Of a stretch of DNA of 63,485 nucleotides, positions 50,667-58,937 are shown in pieces. The stretch spans positions 1 through 63,485 of the forward strand of contig CAZEHO010000014.1 of NCBI GenBank assembly GCA_964511945.1. The letters are read 5' to 3'. The notes beneath the pieces were generated by a model. The model did no database searches. It had not been told where the DNA came from and saw only the letters and a list, made by a program, of their open reading frames with translations. Source of the stretch: CAZEHO01 sp964511945 (GTDB lineage: Bacteria > Actinomycetota > Acidimicrobiia > Spongiisociales > UBA11373). A program made the position numbers and the translations under genes. Every line of letters starts with the position of its first letter. Position 1 is the stretch's first letter.

Positions 50667-50936
50667 TCAGCCGTCCCTGAGCCCGGCCTCCGGTTTGTCC
50701 CCCGATTGATCCTGACTCCCCCGGTGCTTTTCCGAGGCTCTCTCCTCGATGACGTGTTCCATCGAGGGCTGGTAGATCGTTTCCAACAGGCCCAGCGAAC
50801 CGGTCCCCCGAGGCCGCGGGTTGTACTTGTTGTACACCCAGCCCCGCTCCCCGGCATAGCGGGAAAGCCGGCGCATCCCGAACACAACGGCGGCGATGAC
50901 CAGCACGACGATCGCCAGGGTCACGTACCAGGGCAT
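50667..50936 (-). CDS. Small single-helix membrane protein (DUF6191-like)
   Basis: 89 residues: MPWYVTLAIVVLVIAAVVFG helix, a basic segment (MRRLSRYAGERG), then a soluble tail SLGLLETIYQPSMEHVIEE that resembles the DUF6191 tail (found after a helix in Streptomyces proteins). ATG 50936; no good ribosome binding site. It ends just upstream of the TetR operator, so may share regulation by read-through. Confidence 0.6.
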   Translation of the reverse strand: MPWYVTLAIVVLVIAAVVFGMRRLSRYAGERGWVYNKYNPRPRGTGSLGLLETIYQPSMEHVIEERASEKHRGSQDQSGDKPEAGLRDG

Positions 50937-51009
50937 TCCGGAATGGTGCCACAGAACCGGACCTGAGTTCGGCCGGACCCCTCTGGGTTCGACCTCCGGT
51001 CTCACCCAT

Positions 51010-51398
51010 CTACCCGGTCCACACACATTCGCCGGGAGAGAGGAAGACAAGAATCGCCTCTCCCGCGAAGTGGGGGAGGCGCGAGGTGACGATGTCGCCG
51101 AGCGGAAGGGATCGGCTCAATGTCCACCGGTGCTCGTTGATCTGCACCGGGGAGACATCGGGATCCCTGAACAGCATCGGCCGGCCGAAAGGCTGTGTGA
51201 TGAGCGGCTCGGTCGCCACCAGCGACACATGAACCCTTGACCCCTCTGGGGTCTCGTCGGCGGGGTGAATCGCCAAGGTTGCCCGCCCACTTCGAACGTC
51301 GTCCACGCTTCGGAGCGGTACGCAGGATCCGTCCCCAGCGTGGCGGAGTACCAGTCGACGGCGGCGTCCACCTCGGTCGTGTGGACGATCTCCTGCAA
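51010..51398 (-). CDS. VOC-family (glyoxalase-like) protein with a -1 frameshift
   Basis: TTG 51398, with GGAGG overlapping the stop of the exonuclease gene, gives LQEIVHTTEVDAAVDWYSAT, then TTFEVGG. At the GGG run 51282-51284 the frame shifts, and the next frame gives ATLAIHPADETPEGSRV and FGRPMLFRDPDVSPVQINEH, the second beta-alpha-beta unit of a VOC fold. One extra G restores a 129-residue protein. It follows the exonuclease closely on the same strand. Confidence 0.6.
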
Positions 51399-51406
51399 CT
51401 CGACGG

Positions 51407-52273
51407 CTACCTCCAGCGGGTCGGGCGCTCCCGGATACTCCCAAAGCCCCACCGGTCGCAGAACTCGAGGAATCGGTTGCGGGGAACACCCTTCCACTTC
51501 AGATCGGCCAGGTCCTCCGTGAGCGGGACGTCACGCCGCAACGTGGCCAGCTCACGGAATAGCAGAGCATCCTCCATCCCGTCACGCAGTGCCGTCGCGA
51601 GTCGCTCGGCGCCTCGCACCGTCGGCCTCCACTCGGCCGGATCCAAGGGGATGTCCTCGATGTGGGTGTACTCAGCCAGGATCAGTGACGAGGACTTCGC
51701 CCCCCAACCGCGCAGGCCGGGGAGCCCGTCGGCGGAATCACCGACGAGAGCCAGGTAATCCGGTATCGATTCGGGAGCCACGCCGAACTTCACCCACACA
51801 CCCTCCTCGTCGATGAATGCACCTTTGCGCCGATCGAATCCGACAACGTGCTTGCCGTCGACGCATTGGGCCAGATCCTTGTCCGGGGTCAGGATGACGA
51901 CCTGATCCACCTGTTCCCGGAACCGGTCGGCGGCCGCCGCAAGCGCGTCATCTGCCTCGAACTCCACCATCCGCCACACTGTGACGCCGATCGCTTCGAG
52001 CGCCTCTTCGGCCGTCGGGAACTGGACGAGCAGCTCCTCGGGCACACCGGATTCGGTCTTGTATCCGGGATACAGATCGTTCCGATAGGAGCGGATCTCA
52101 CTGTCGAACGCGGCGCCCAGGTGCGTCACGCCATCGTCCTGGAAGAGCCGCAGTGTGCTCTCCATCAAGCCGTGGACGGCTCCGATGCTGCTGCCGTCCG
52201 GCGCCTTGCGCGGTGGCGCGCCGAAGAAAGCCCGGAACAACTCGTAGGTGCCATCAAGGAGATGGAGGCGCAT
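51407..52273 (-). CDS. 5'-3' exonuclease (FEN/Pol I N-terminal-like)
   Basis: 288 residues. RLHLLDGTYELFRAFF and DLYPGYK, FEADDALAAAA, ILTPDKDLAQCV and LALVGDSADGLPGL are the metal-binding acidic motifs of the FEN superfamily; the helix-hairpin-helix is GLRGWGAKSS. A stand-alone domain without a polymerase. It would trim 5' flaps or RNA primers. ATG 52273. Confidence 0.92.
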   Translation of the reverse strand: MRLHLLDGTYELFRAFFGAPPRKAPDGSSIGAVHGLMESTLRLFQDDGVTHLGAAFDSEIRSYRNDLYPGYKTESGVPEELLVQFPTAEEALEAIGVTVWRMVEFEADDALAAAADRFREQVDQVVILTPDKDLAQCVDGKHVVGFDRRKGAFIDEEGVWVKFGVAPESIPDYLALVGDSADGLPGLRGWGAKSSSLILAEYTHIEDIPLDPAEWRPTVRGAERLATALRDGMEDALLFRELATLRRDVPLTEDLADLKWKGVPRNRFLEFCDRWGFGSIRERPTRWR

Positions 52274-52377
52274 GGCAAGAGGGTACTGAGAAGCAAGGGA
52301 TTGCGTCGAGGGTTCAGGCAGCAGTCAATCAGTTTTCGGTTCTTAGTGAGTGAGTCTGAGGACTGATGGCCGACAAC

Positions 52378-52402
52378 AGCGGCCGAGTTGTGCCCGGCCG
52401 CT
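52378..52402. other. 8-bp stem hairpin
   Basis: Arms AGCGGCCG and CGGCCGCT with a 9-nt loop, 30 nt upstream of the TACGCT box of the next gene. Rest of 52274-52444 shows no gene. Confidence 0.4.
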
Positions 52403-52431
52403 CTCCGACTTCCTGTCGGCACCCCCCTCGG

Positions 52432-52437
52432 TACGCT
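52432..52437 (+). promoter_or_regulatory. -10 box (TACGCT), leaderless
   Basis: TACGCT, 7-nt spacer, then ATG 52445. Confidence 0.5.
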
Positions 52438-52444
52438 GCCGGCC

Positions 52445-52876
52445 ATGGAGCAGACCGCCGACGCTCCCGTCGTACCACGCCGCTGGTTGCGGCCGGTGTA
52501 CTTCGCACTGGGCATCCTCTTCCTGGGCCTGGGGATCATCGGCGTGTTCCTGCCGATCCTGCCGACGACCGGTCCGCTGCTGCTCGCCGCCTACTTCCTG
52601 GCGCGTTCGTCGGAGCGAATCCACACCTGGTTGATGACCCATCCGCGCTTCGGGAGGCTCATCCGTGACTTCCAGGACGGGCGGGGGCTTCCGTTCCGCA
52701 CCAAGGTCACCGCCGTCGTCGCAATGACTGCCGCGTTTACGTTCAGCGTCGGATGGGCGGTCACCCATCTCGCACTGAGGATCACGGTTGCCACCATCGG
52801 GGTGTGGGCGATCTGGTACGTCGTCAGCCGTCCGACCTCCGACCGTCCTCGCCGGGAACCCGACCGTCCGACCTGA
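52445..52876 (+). CDS. DUF454/YbaN-family inner-membrane protein
   Basis: 143 residues. The first helix with ALGILFLGLGIIGVFLPILP, then TTGPLLLAAYFLARSSERIH and WLMTHPRFGRLI are diagnostic of YbaN. Three to four helices, role unknown; in proteobacteria linked to envelope or respiratory genes. Leaderless ATG 52445. Confidence 0.92.
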   Translation: MEQTADAPVVPRRWLRPVYFALGILFLGLGIIGVFLPILPTTGPLLLAAYFLARSSERIHTWLMTHPRFGRLIRDFQDGRGLPFRTKVTAVVAMTAAFTFSVGWAVTHLALRITVATIGVWAIWYVVSRPTSDRPRREPDRPT

Positions 52877-52877
52877 C

Positions 52878-52883
52878 TACTCT
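52878..52883 (+). promoter_or_regulatory. -10 box (TACTCT), leaderless
   Basis: TACTCT, 6-nt spacer CGCGCC, then ATG 52890. Confidence 0.55.
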
Positions 52884-52889
52884 CGCGCC

Positions 52890-53429
52890 ATGACCCGGGC
52901 GATTCGCACCCCAATGATCATCGGTGGGGCTCGCTTCTCCAGCCGGGCATTCTCGAACGACTGGGAGTTGGTGCGGGACTCCGGACGGATCGCACGGCTG
53001 CGTCGTATCCCGAGCCGCCATGTCTCCCTCGTCGAACTGGCCGACGGCACCAGGCTCACCCTCGAACCCGAGGGATGGGGCACGGTCATCGCCCGATTCG
53101 ACGACGATGACACCGGCGCCGGCCGCATCGCCCGACAGTCCTGGTGGGGTCGCGCCTGGGAGATCCAGTCTCCCGGATTCTCCTGCCGGCTGACCAGCGA
53201 TCCGATCCCCCGCCGCTGGTCGCTTCGCTTCGGCACCGAAGCAGTCGGCCGCATCGCCGGCGGGTACTTCTCTTACAACCACGTCGACGTCCAGACCGAC
53301 GTTGCCGTACCCGTGACCAGCCTGGTACTCGGCTGGCACGTCATCGCCAGGCCCTGGGAGCAAGCCGCCGCTCCGGGGGCGCTGGTCGCACGTTCGCCGT
53401 CCAGCTATCGGGTGGTCCCCAATGAGTGA
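52890..53429 (+). CDS. Hypothetical beta-rich protein (LURP1/scramblase-like fold suggested)
   Basis: 179 residues with no membrane helix. A run of short strands with Trp and Arg (GGARFSSRAFSNDWELVRD, ELADGTRLTLEP, WGRAWEIQS, RRWSLRFG) and a C-terminal hydrophobic strand (VTSLVLGWHVIAR) is like the tubby/LURP1 beta barrel; this is only a fold guess. ATG 52890 is leaderless. Its stop overlaps the next start by 8 nt. Confidence 0.65.
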   Translation: MTRAIRTPMIIGGARFSSRAFSNDWELVRDSGRIARLRRIPSRHVSLVELADGTRLTLEPEGWGTVIARFDDDDTGAGRIARQSWWGRAWEIQSPGFSCRLTSDPIPRRWSLRFGTEAVGRIAGGYFSYNHVDVQTDVAVPVTSLVLGWHVIARPWEQAAAPGALVARSPSSYRVVPNE

Positions 53430-54672
53430 ACATCTGATTTCCGTATCCGACCTGGCCGAACGCTTGAGCGATCCGATGGTCCGGATCGCCGACACCCGCT
53501 GGTACCTGGGCGAGCCCACCAAGGGTCGTGAGGAATACGACGCCGGGCACATCCCAGGTGCGATCTACATCGATCTCGACCGCCACCTCAGCGGGCACGG
53601 CGGACCAGGCCGGCACCCACTTCCTCCACCCTCGGTCCTGGGCGGAACACTCGGCCGGCACGGTGTCGGCGACGAGCACCTGGTCGTCGCATACGACGAT
53701 CGTGGTGGTGCGGTCGCCGCCCGTATGTGGTGGATGCTCCGGGAGATCGGACACGCCTCCGTCAAGGTGCTGGATGGAGGCCTGCAGGCGTGGATCGACG
53801 CCGGGCACGAACTCGACACGGTCGAGCCCATCACCGGGCCGGCCGATCTGACCGTGCGTCCGCCGCTGACACGGACCATCGAGCGGGCTTCGGTGCTGAG
53901 CCGGCTCGGCTCACTGGTGCTCCTCGACTCCCGCGCCCCCGAGCGTTACCGCGGTGACGAGGAGCCGATCGATCCGGTGGCGGGGCACATCCCGACCGCC
54001 CTCAGCGCCCCGCTCGACATGAACCTGGCCGAGGACGGCAGGTTCCTGCCCCCGGAAGCTCTCGCCGAGCGCTATCGCGAACTCGGCGCCGATGCCGATC
54101 AAGTGGTCGCCTACTGCGGCAGCGGCGTCAATGCATGCCACACGATCCTGGCCACCGCGGTCGCCGGCCTGCCTGAGCCGATGCTGTATGCCGGATCATG
54201 GAGCGACTGGAGCACGGCAGGCCTGGCGGTCGCAACCGGGCCGGATCCCGGGGCGGCACCGGCCACGTGGGACCATGCCCACGGCAGCCTCGACGACCAG
54301 ATCGTGCACATCGCCGACTATGACCTCATCGGTGATGTCGATGAGTTCGTCTCGCGAATGCGGGCAGTCACTCAACGGGTGGAGACCGAGGGCGTCGCGG
54401 GGATGTCCCGCTTCTCGTTCTACGTCGATCGCCGTGCCGGGCTGATCACGTCCGTCGTCACGTACTGCTGCGCCGACGCATGGCTGCAGCACCGGCAGAT
54501 GAAGGAGCGGTGGGGAGCCGAGCGAGCCGAACTGGGCGCCTTCATGCAGCCTGCCCGATTGCGTCTGCTCGGGCCGCTCTCATCGAAGATGCGGTCCTAC
54601 CTCGCGAACCATGGGATCGAGTTCGAGGAGATCGCCGAGTTGGTGACCGGATTCGTCCGCACCGCCCGCTGA
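53422..54672 (+). CDS. Tandem-rhodanese sulfurtransferase with extra C-terminal domain
   Basis: 416 residues. Rhodanese domain 1 (about 5-130) is a non-catalytic type with Asp in place of Cys (VVAYDDRGGAVAA). Domain 2 (about 155-275) has the active loop YCGSGVNAC with Cys, as in thiosulfate/mercaptopyruvate sulfurtransferases, which end near residue 280. Here about 130 more residues follow (from AHGSLDDQIVHIADYD to the end), including YCCADAWLQHR, of no recognised family. Overlaps the preceding gene by 8 nt; 2 nt from a convergent stop. Confidence 0.85.
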   Translation: MSEHLISVSDLAERLSDPMVRIADTRWYLGEPTKGREEYDAGHIPGAIYIDLDRHLSGHGGPGRHPLPPPSVLGGTLGRHGVGDEHLVVAYDDRGGAVAARMWWMLREIGHASVKVLDGGLQAWIDAGHELDTVEPITGPADLTVRPPLTRTIERASVLSRLGSLVLLDSRAPERYRGDEEPIDPVAGHIPTALSAPLDMNLAEDGRFLPPEALAERYRELGADADQVVAYCGSGVNACHTILATAVAGLPEPMLYAGSWSDWSTAGLAVATGPDPGAAPATWDHAHGSLDDQIVHIADYDLIGDVDEFVSRMRAVTQRVETEGVAGMSRFSFYVDRRAGLITSVVTYCCADAWLQHRQMKERWGAERAELGAFMQPARLRLLGPLSSKMRSYLANHGIEFEEIAELVTGFVRTAR

Positions 54673-54674
54673 GC

Positions 54675-56480
54675 TCACAACCCGAGCGCACGCTCCGCCG
54701 CATCCAGGGTCTGCCCGCCGCGCAATACCGGTGAAAACAGGTCTCCGAACCTGGCAATCCGATCCCACAGCGTCTCGATGGTGAAGCCGTCCGGCACGAC
54801 GGTGTCGAGCTCCTCCCAGAGGATCGGGGTCGACACCGGAGCACCGGGCCGGGGGCGGACCGAATACACCGAAGCGATCGTCTTTCCGCCGACGTTCTGG
54901 TTGTGGTCGATGAACACCTTCCCGGCCCGCTTCGGGATGTCCCATTCCATGGTGGCCAGTGTGGAATCGGCCGCCACGATCAGCCGGCCGACCGTCTCGA
55001 CGAACTTCCGAACACGGGCGTAGGTGTGATCCGCCTCGAGCGGTACGTAGATGTGAAGCCCTGTGGCGCCAGACGTCTTCGGATGCCCCTCCAAACCCAG
55101 TCCCCTCAGAGCAACCTCGACCATGCGGGCGACGGCAACGACGTCGTCCCACGCCGCCCCTTCTGCCGGGTCGAGATCGAAGATGGCGAAGTCGGGCCGG
55201 TCACTGGTCGCGATACGGCTTAGCCAAGGATGCATCTCGATGGCGCCGAGATTGACGATCCACAGCAGCGAAGCGGCATCGGGTGCGGTGACAAAATCGA
55301 TCGAGTCACCCCGGTGCTCCGACCACAGCGGCGCCGTCGACAGCCAGTCGGGAGCATGCACCGGGGCCTGCTTTTCGTAGAACATCGGCCCGTCGGCACC
55401 GTCGGGGTAGCGGGACATCACGATCGCCCGCGACTCCAGATGTGGCAGCAGCAGCGGCGCCACGGACGCGTAGTACTGGAGCAGGTCGCCCTTGGTGTAC
55501 CCATCGGGGAAGAACGGCTTGTCGACGTTGCTCAGCCGCAACGGCCGATCGAACCCGATCGGCGTGAACGCACTGCCCTCCGGGTTCCCCCGGACCTCGT
55601 CGGGGAAGGTCACCGCTCCCGACGCCAGCGGGCGAGTCGCCGAATCGGACGGCGCCGGCTGCACCTCCCGGAGTGTCGCCTTGACCTCGTCGAAGATCGC
55701 CTCGTGACTGCTCCGCTCCCGCGCCTCGGAGATGAGCGTCATCCGCAGTCCCGCATCGGCGGCGGCCTCAACGAGCGGAGCCACCCGCAGGCTTCCCTCC
55801 CCATAAGGAACGTGCATGATCTCGCCCTTCGGCCCGAACCGGTTGTCGGTGAACTGGCAGTGGAGCGGATCGATCGCCCACCCGGGGAACTCGGCGCGCA
55901 GGAAGTCGATCACGGCGCGGAAATCGGCCGGCGAGGTCAGCGCGCCGGCGGTCATGGCGTGGACGTGCGCCCAATCGACCACGGGGTGCACGAAAGGGAA
56001 ACGCCGGGCGATCAGTGCGATGTCGCCCAGCGTGCCGAACGCCCGCTCGTGTCCGCCGACTTCGAGGCCGAGGGCCACCCCAAGGGGGCGCACCTTGGGC
56101 TCGATGCGCTCCAGGTTGCGCTCGGTCAACTCGTGCAGTTGCTCGGGGGTCCGGTCCTTGACGTACCCGGTGTGCGCCACGATGACCCGGGCACCCATCG
56201 CACGGCCGAGCTTCATCGTGTGCTCAAGCGCAGAGCCGGTCTGCTTCGCCTTCTCCGGATCGTCCGAAGTGAGGATGGCGAAGTACGGGGCGTGGATTGA
56301 GAGGGCTATCCCGCGCTCGACGGCCAGTTCGCCGAAGCGTCCGCACTCCCGCTCCTTCCAAGGGAACCCTTTGACGAAGGCGAGTTCGTAGGCCCCGTGC
56401 CCGGCGGAGGCCAGCCCATCGAGGAACTCTCCGTGATCGGCATCCTCGGGCGGCATCCCCGAGACGCCGAACCGGATCAC
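54675..56480 (-). CDS. Fused endonuclease IV-like AP endonuclease and LigD-type polymerase
   Basis: 601 residues, GTG 56480 in the GTGA that ends the glycosyltransferase. Residues 1-260: endonuclease IV-like TIM barrel (AYELAFVKG, SIHAPYFAIL, VIVAHTGYVKD, LGLEVGGHE, VVDWAHVHA, QFTDNRFGPKGE). Residues 300-601: LigD primase-polymerase: FPDGYTKGDLLQYYASVA, IEMHPWLSR, FAIFDLDP (metal Asp pair), TSGATGLHIYVPL and VSTPILWEELD. A single chain that could cut at an abasic site and refill the gap, which I have not seen described. No Ku or LigD ligase lies in the window. Confidence 0.93.
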   Translation of the reverse strand: MIRFGVSGMPPEDADHGEFLDGLASAGHGAYELAFVKGFPWKERECGRFGELAVERGIALSIHAPYFAILTSDDPEKAKQTGSALEHTMKLGRAMGARVIVAHTGYVKDRTPEQLHELTERNLERIEPKVRPLGVALGLEVGGHERAFGTLGDIALIARRFPFVHPVVDWAHVHAMTAGALTSPADFRAVIDFLRAEFPGWAIDPLHCQFTDNRFGPKGEIMHVPYGEGSLRVAPLVEAAADAGLRMTLISEARERSSHEAIFDEVKATLREVQPAPSDSATRPLASGAVTFPDEVRGNPEGSAFTPIGFDRPLRLSNVDKPFFPDGYTKGDLLQYYASVAPLLLPHLESRAIVMSRYPDGADGPMFYEKQAPVHAPDWLSTAPLWSEHRGDSIDFVTAPDAASLLWIVNLGAIEMHPWLSRIATSDRPDFAIFDLDPAEGAAWDDVVAVARMVEVALRGLGLEGHPKTSGATGLHIYVPLEADHTYARVRKFVETVGRLIVAADSTLATMEWDIPKRAGKVFIDHNQNVGGKTIASVYSVRPRPGAPVSTPILWEELDTVVPDGFTIETLWDRIARFGDLFSPVLRGGQTLDAAERALGL

Positions 56481-57988
56481 GGACCCGTCCCGGCCACGGA
56501 ACCGATCAGGCCCGTCCATTGACCGATCCAGCGTGAGGGCATGAAACGCTCGTCCACCAGCAGCCCTGCCGTCGAACTGATGCGCTGCCACTCCGTCGGG
56601 CCTGCCGACAGCACCCGGTCGAGCATGCCGCTCAACTCCAGGAGATCGTCGGGCTGACAGAGGTACCCGGTCACCCCGTCCTCGATGTACTCGCCGGCGC
56701 CGAAGACGTCGGTTGCCGCAACCGGGCGTCCGGCGATCATCGCTTCGACCATGACCCGCGGCAGCATCTCCACGCTGGAGGCAAGCACAACGACATCGGC
56801 AGCCACGTGCCATCCGGCAACCGCATCGGTCGCAGGGAGCACCCGGATCCGGTCGTCGCGCCCGGTGCGGCGGATGAATTCGCGGATGCCGTCGGCATAG
56901 CGGAGGCCACGATCCCCGACCATTACGAGGCGGGCTCGCGGATGACGGTCGGCGATCAGGTCGAACGCTTGCGCCAACCGCGATTGCCCCTTCCCGAACC
57001 CGACCATGCTGAGACACGCCACGAGGATCTCGTCGTCCGCATATCCGGCCTCGGCCCGGAACGCTCGGCGATCGATCCCGGCGGCCTCCTGCCGCATCCG
57101 GTCTGCATCGACGCCGTAGGGCAACGCGTGCGCCGGAGCGTCGGGCACGTCGTCGAGGAAAGCGTCCCGTGCCCGGGTGCTCACGAACACCATCGCCGCC
57201 GCCCGGCGAATCGCTTCATCGAACGAATTGCCCACCTCCGGAGCGATGTCGCGGCGGACTGCCTCCTCGGTGATCCAGGCGACCGGAGGAACCGATTCAT
57301 GGACCGCCCACACCGCCGGAACGCCGGCCCGGTTTGCGGCGGGGATTGCGGCGAACGCGCCGAAAGTGTCGGCGACTACCACGTCGAAGGGACGGAACCG
57401 TTCGGCCAGGCCGCCCAGCCACGACTCGAACGCCGGCGGATCGGACAGGGGTGGTTCGGGCACCGTTTCGAGCGGTGCCGCGCTCGCGGCCGGTCCGGCA
57501 GCCTCGGGACTCGGAGTGAACATGCGGCACTCGATCCCGTCACTCCCCATCCCCCGAAGGAGGTCGGCAAGCACCCGCTGGGCACCTCCCGAGCGGGCGT
57601 AGTCGCCGTACGCCGCCACCCGAATCGGACCGGCGTGCGGCTGAAGTACAGGTCGAAACGGATCGGCCGGGGGGCGCGGCAGGGCGGGAATCACCGGCTG
57701 CGGCGGGAACTCGAGTTGTTCACCGCCCGCCGAAACGATCCGGACGGTGAGCTCCTCGGCGGCGCCGACCGACACGGTTCTGGAGAATCCGCACACCGGG
57801 GCATCGGGCCGATCGGAGATCTTGGCAACGCCGGGCCGGTATACACCGATGAACACCCTCCCGGTCACCCGTCCGTCGGCCAGCAACTCGACCCTGTTGA
57901 TGGGGCCGTCCGGTGGAAGCGCCCACCCGCCGATGCGCGCAACGCCGGGTCCGGCTATCTCGATTTCGAGGTCGGATGCCCACGTCAT
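56477..57988 (-). CDS. Glycosyltransferase family 4 with an N-terminal carbohydrate-binding-like domain
   Basis: 503 residues. The first ~95 residues (IGGWALPPDGPINRVELLAD and VYRPGVAKISDR) form a beta-sandwich seen before some glycosyltransferases; then a GT-B core with PIRVAAYGDYARSGGAQRV, CLSMVGFGKGQSRLAQAF, VVVLASSVEMLPRVMVEA and GAGEYIEDGVTGYL (nucleotide-sugar site). It likely adds sugars to envelope polymers. ATG 57988 follows TATTGT by 8 nt. Coupled by GTGA to the AP-endonuclease/polymerase gene. Confidence 0.88.
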   Translation of the reverse strand: MTWASDLEIEIAGPGVARIGGWALPPDGPINRVELLADGRVTGRVFIGVYRPGVAKISDRPDAPVCGFSRTVSVGAAEELTVRIVSAGGEQLEFPPQPVIPALPRPPADPFRPVLQPHAGPIRVAAYGDYARSGGAQRVLADLLRGMGSDGIECRMFTPSPEAAGPAASAAPLETVPEPPLSDPPAFESWLGGLAERFRPFDVVVADTFGAFAAIPAANRAGVPAVWAVHESVPPVAWITEEAVRRDIAPEVGNSFDEAIRRAAAMVFVSTRARDAFLDDVPDAPAHALPYGVDADRMRQEAAGIDRRAFRAEAGYADDEILVACLSMVGFGKGQSRLAQAFDLIADRHPRARLVMVGDRGLRYADGIREFIRRTGRDDRIRVLPATDAVAGWHVAADVVVLASSVEMLPRVMVEAMIAGRPVAATDVFGAGEYIEDGVTGYLCQPDDLLELSGMLDRVLSAGPTEWQRISSTAGLLVDERFMPSRWIGQWTGLIGSVAGTGP

Positions 57989-57996
57989 CGAACAGG

Positions 57997-58002
57997 ACAA
58001 TA
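57997..58002 (-). promoter_or_regulatory. -10 box (TATTGT), leaderless
   Basis: On the minus strand: TATTGT, 8 nt, ATG 57988. The divergent gene's TATCGT (58035-58040) lies 32 nt away, so the two promoters are back to back. Confidence 0.5.
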
Positions 58003-58049
58003 CGGCCTGTTGACCCGAAGTCACGGAGCGACCGTATCGTGATCGCACT

Positions 58050-58918
58050 GTGGCGACTCACGACCCGGATCGAAACGCGAGCCGCGATGAAGTGCCGATC
58101 CTCGGAATCGAGGAACGGCCGGCGGAGAACCTTCCATCGGCGCGCCGCGGCACCGTCGTTGTCGCCGGCCTCGTCATCTGCTGGTCGCCGCGCTGGCATT
58201 CGGACTGGGACGGGTGAGTTCGTTCGGACCTTCGGAGACCATTCCTCGCGGTCCGGACGTCCCCATCTCCGAGATCCCGGATCCAACGACCGTGCCGTTC
58301 GAACCGGCGCTGTCGGACCCGGCTCCCACGACCACGGCCGCACCGACGGAGGCGGAACTGCTGTCGGCGACCCGCCTCTCCATGGCCGAGATCTTCTGGC
58401 AGTCGATCGGGCGGGGAGAAGCGCACAACGCGGAAGCCATGCTGCACCCACGCAGCGGACAGGCCACGGTGAATCTGACCGGCTACCTCAGCGCGTCCCG
58501 CTCCGAGATCCTCGTCCTTTCATGCGAGGACTTCGCGGCCAACGCCGCCAGGTGTGAGATCGAGATCCGGAACACATACCTGGCGGCCATCGGAATGGGA
58601 AGTGCCCGCCAGGACGTGTTCGTCATCTTCGAGGACGGCGCCCCGGAACGGCTGCTCCTGACCCCCGCCAATCCGGAGCTGCACTCCGCCAACACGACGG
58701 AGGCCATCGTCTACTTCGACACACCGATGCTCATCGGATCCTCCGGAGTACGGCTCGAAGGCTTCGCCCGTGATCGGGGCATGCCCGAGTGGAAAGAACT
58801 CTGCGACCCGGCCATCTACCCGGAGGACGAACTCCTCGGGTACGGCGCCGCCGCGGCCACCCCGGAGTGTGGAGCGTTCCTCTTCTCGTTGGTCGGTGAC
58901 TACCTGGATTCCCGCTGA
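58050..58918 (+). CDS. Membrane-anchored hypothetical protein with a -1 frameshift
   Basis: GTG 58050 gives VATHDPDRNASRDEVPILGI, then TVVVAGLVI. Near 58181 one base is missing: with CC for C the next frame adds LLVAALAFGLGRVSS, completing one transmembrane helix. The outer part (234 residues) has a Pro/Thr linker (DPAPTTTAAPTEAELL) and a soluble domain with four Cys (LSCEDFAANAARCEIEI, WKELCDPAIY, TPECGAF), no family recognised. Ends 19 nt before hrpA. Either a missing base or recent decay. Confidence 0.6.
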
Positions 58919-58937
58919 TCCGCCATCATTCCGGGTG

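Noticed and set aside
45006..58918. Programmed -1 frameshifting at the four shifted genes
   Set aside because: No X-XXY-YYZ slippery heptamer with a downstream stem is shared by the sites; the products of the zero frame end soon after in low-quality tails.
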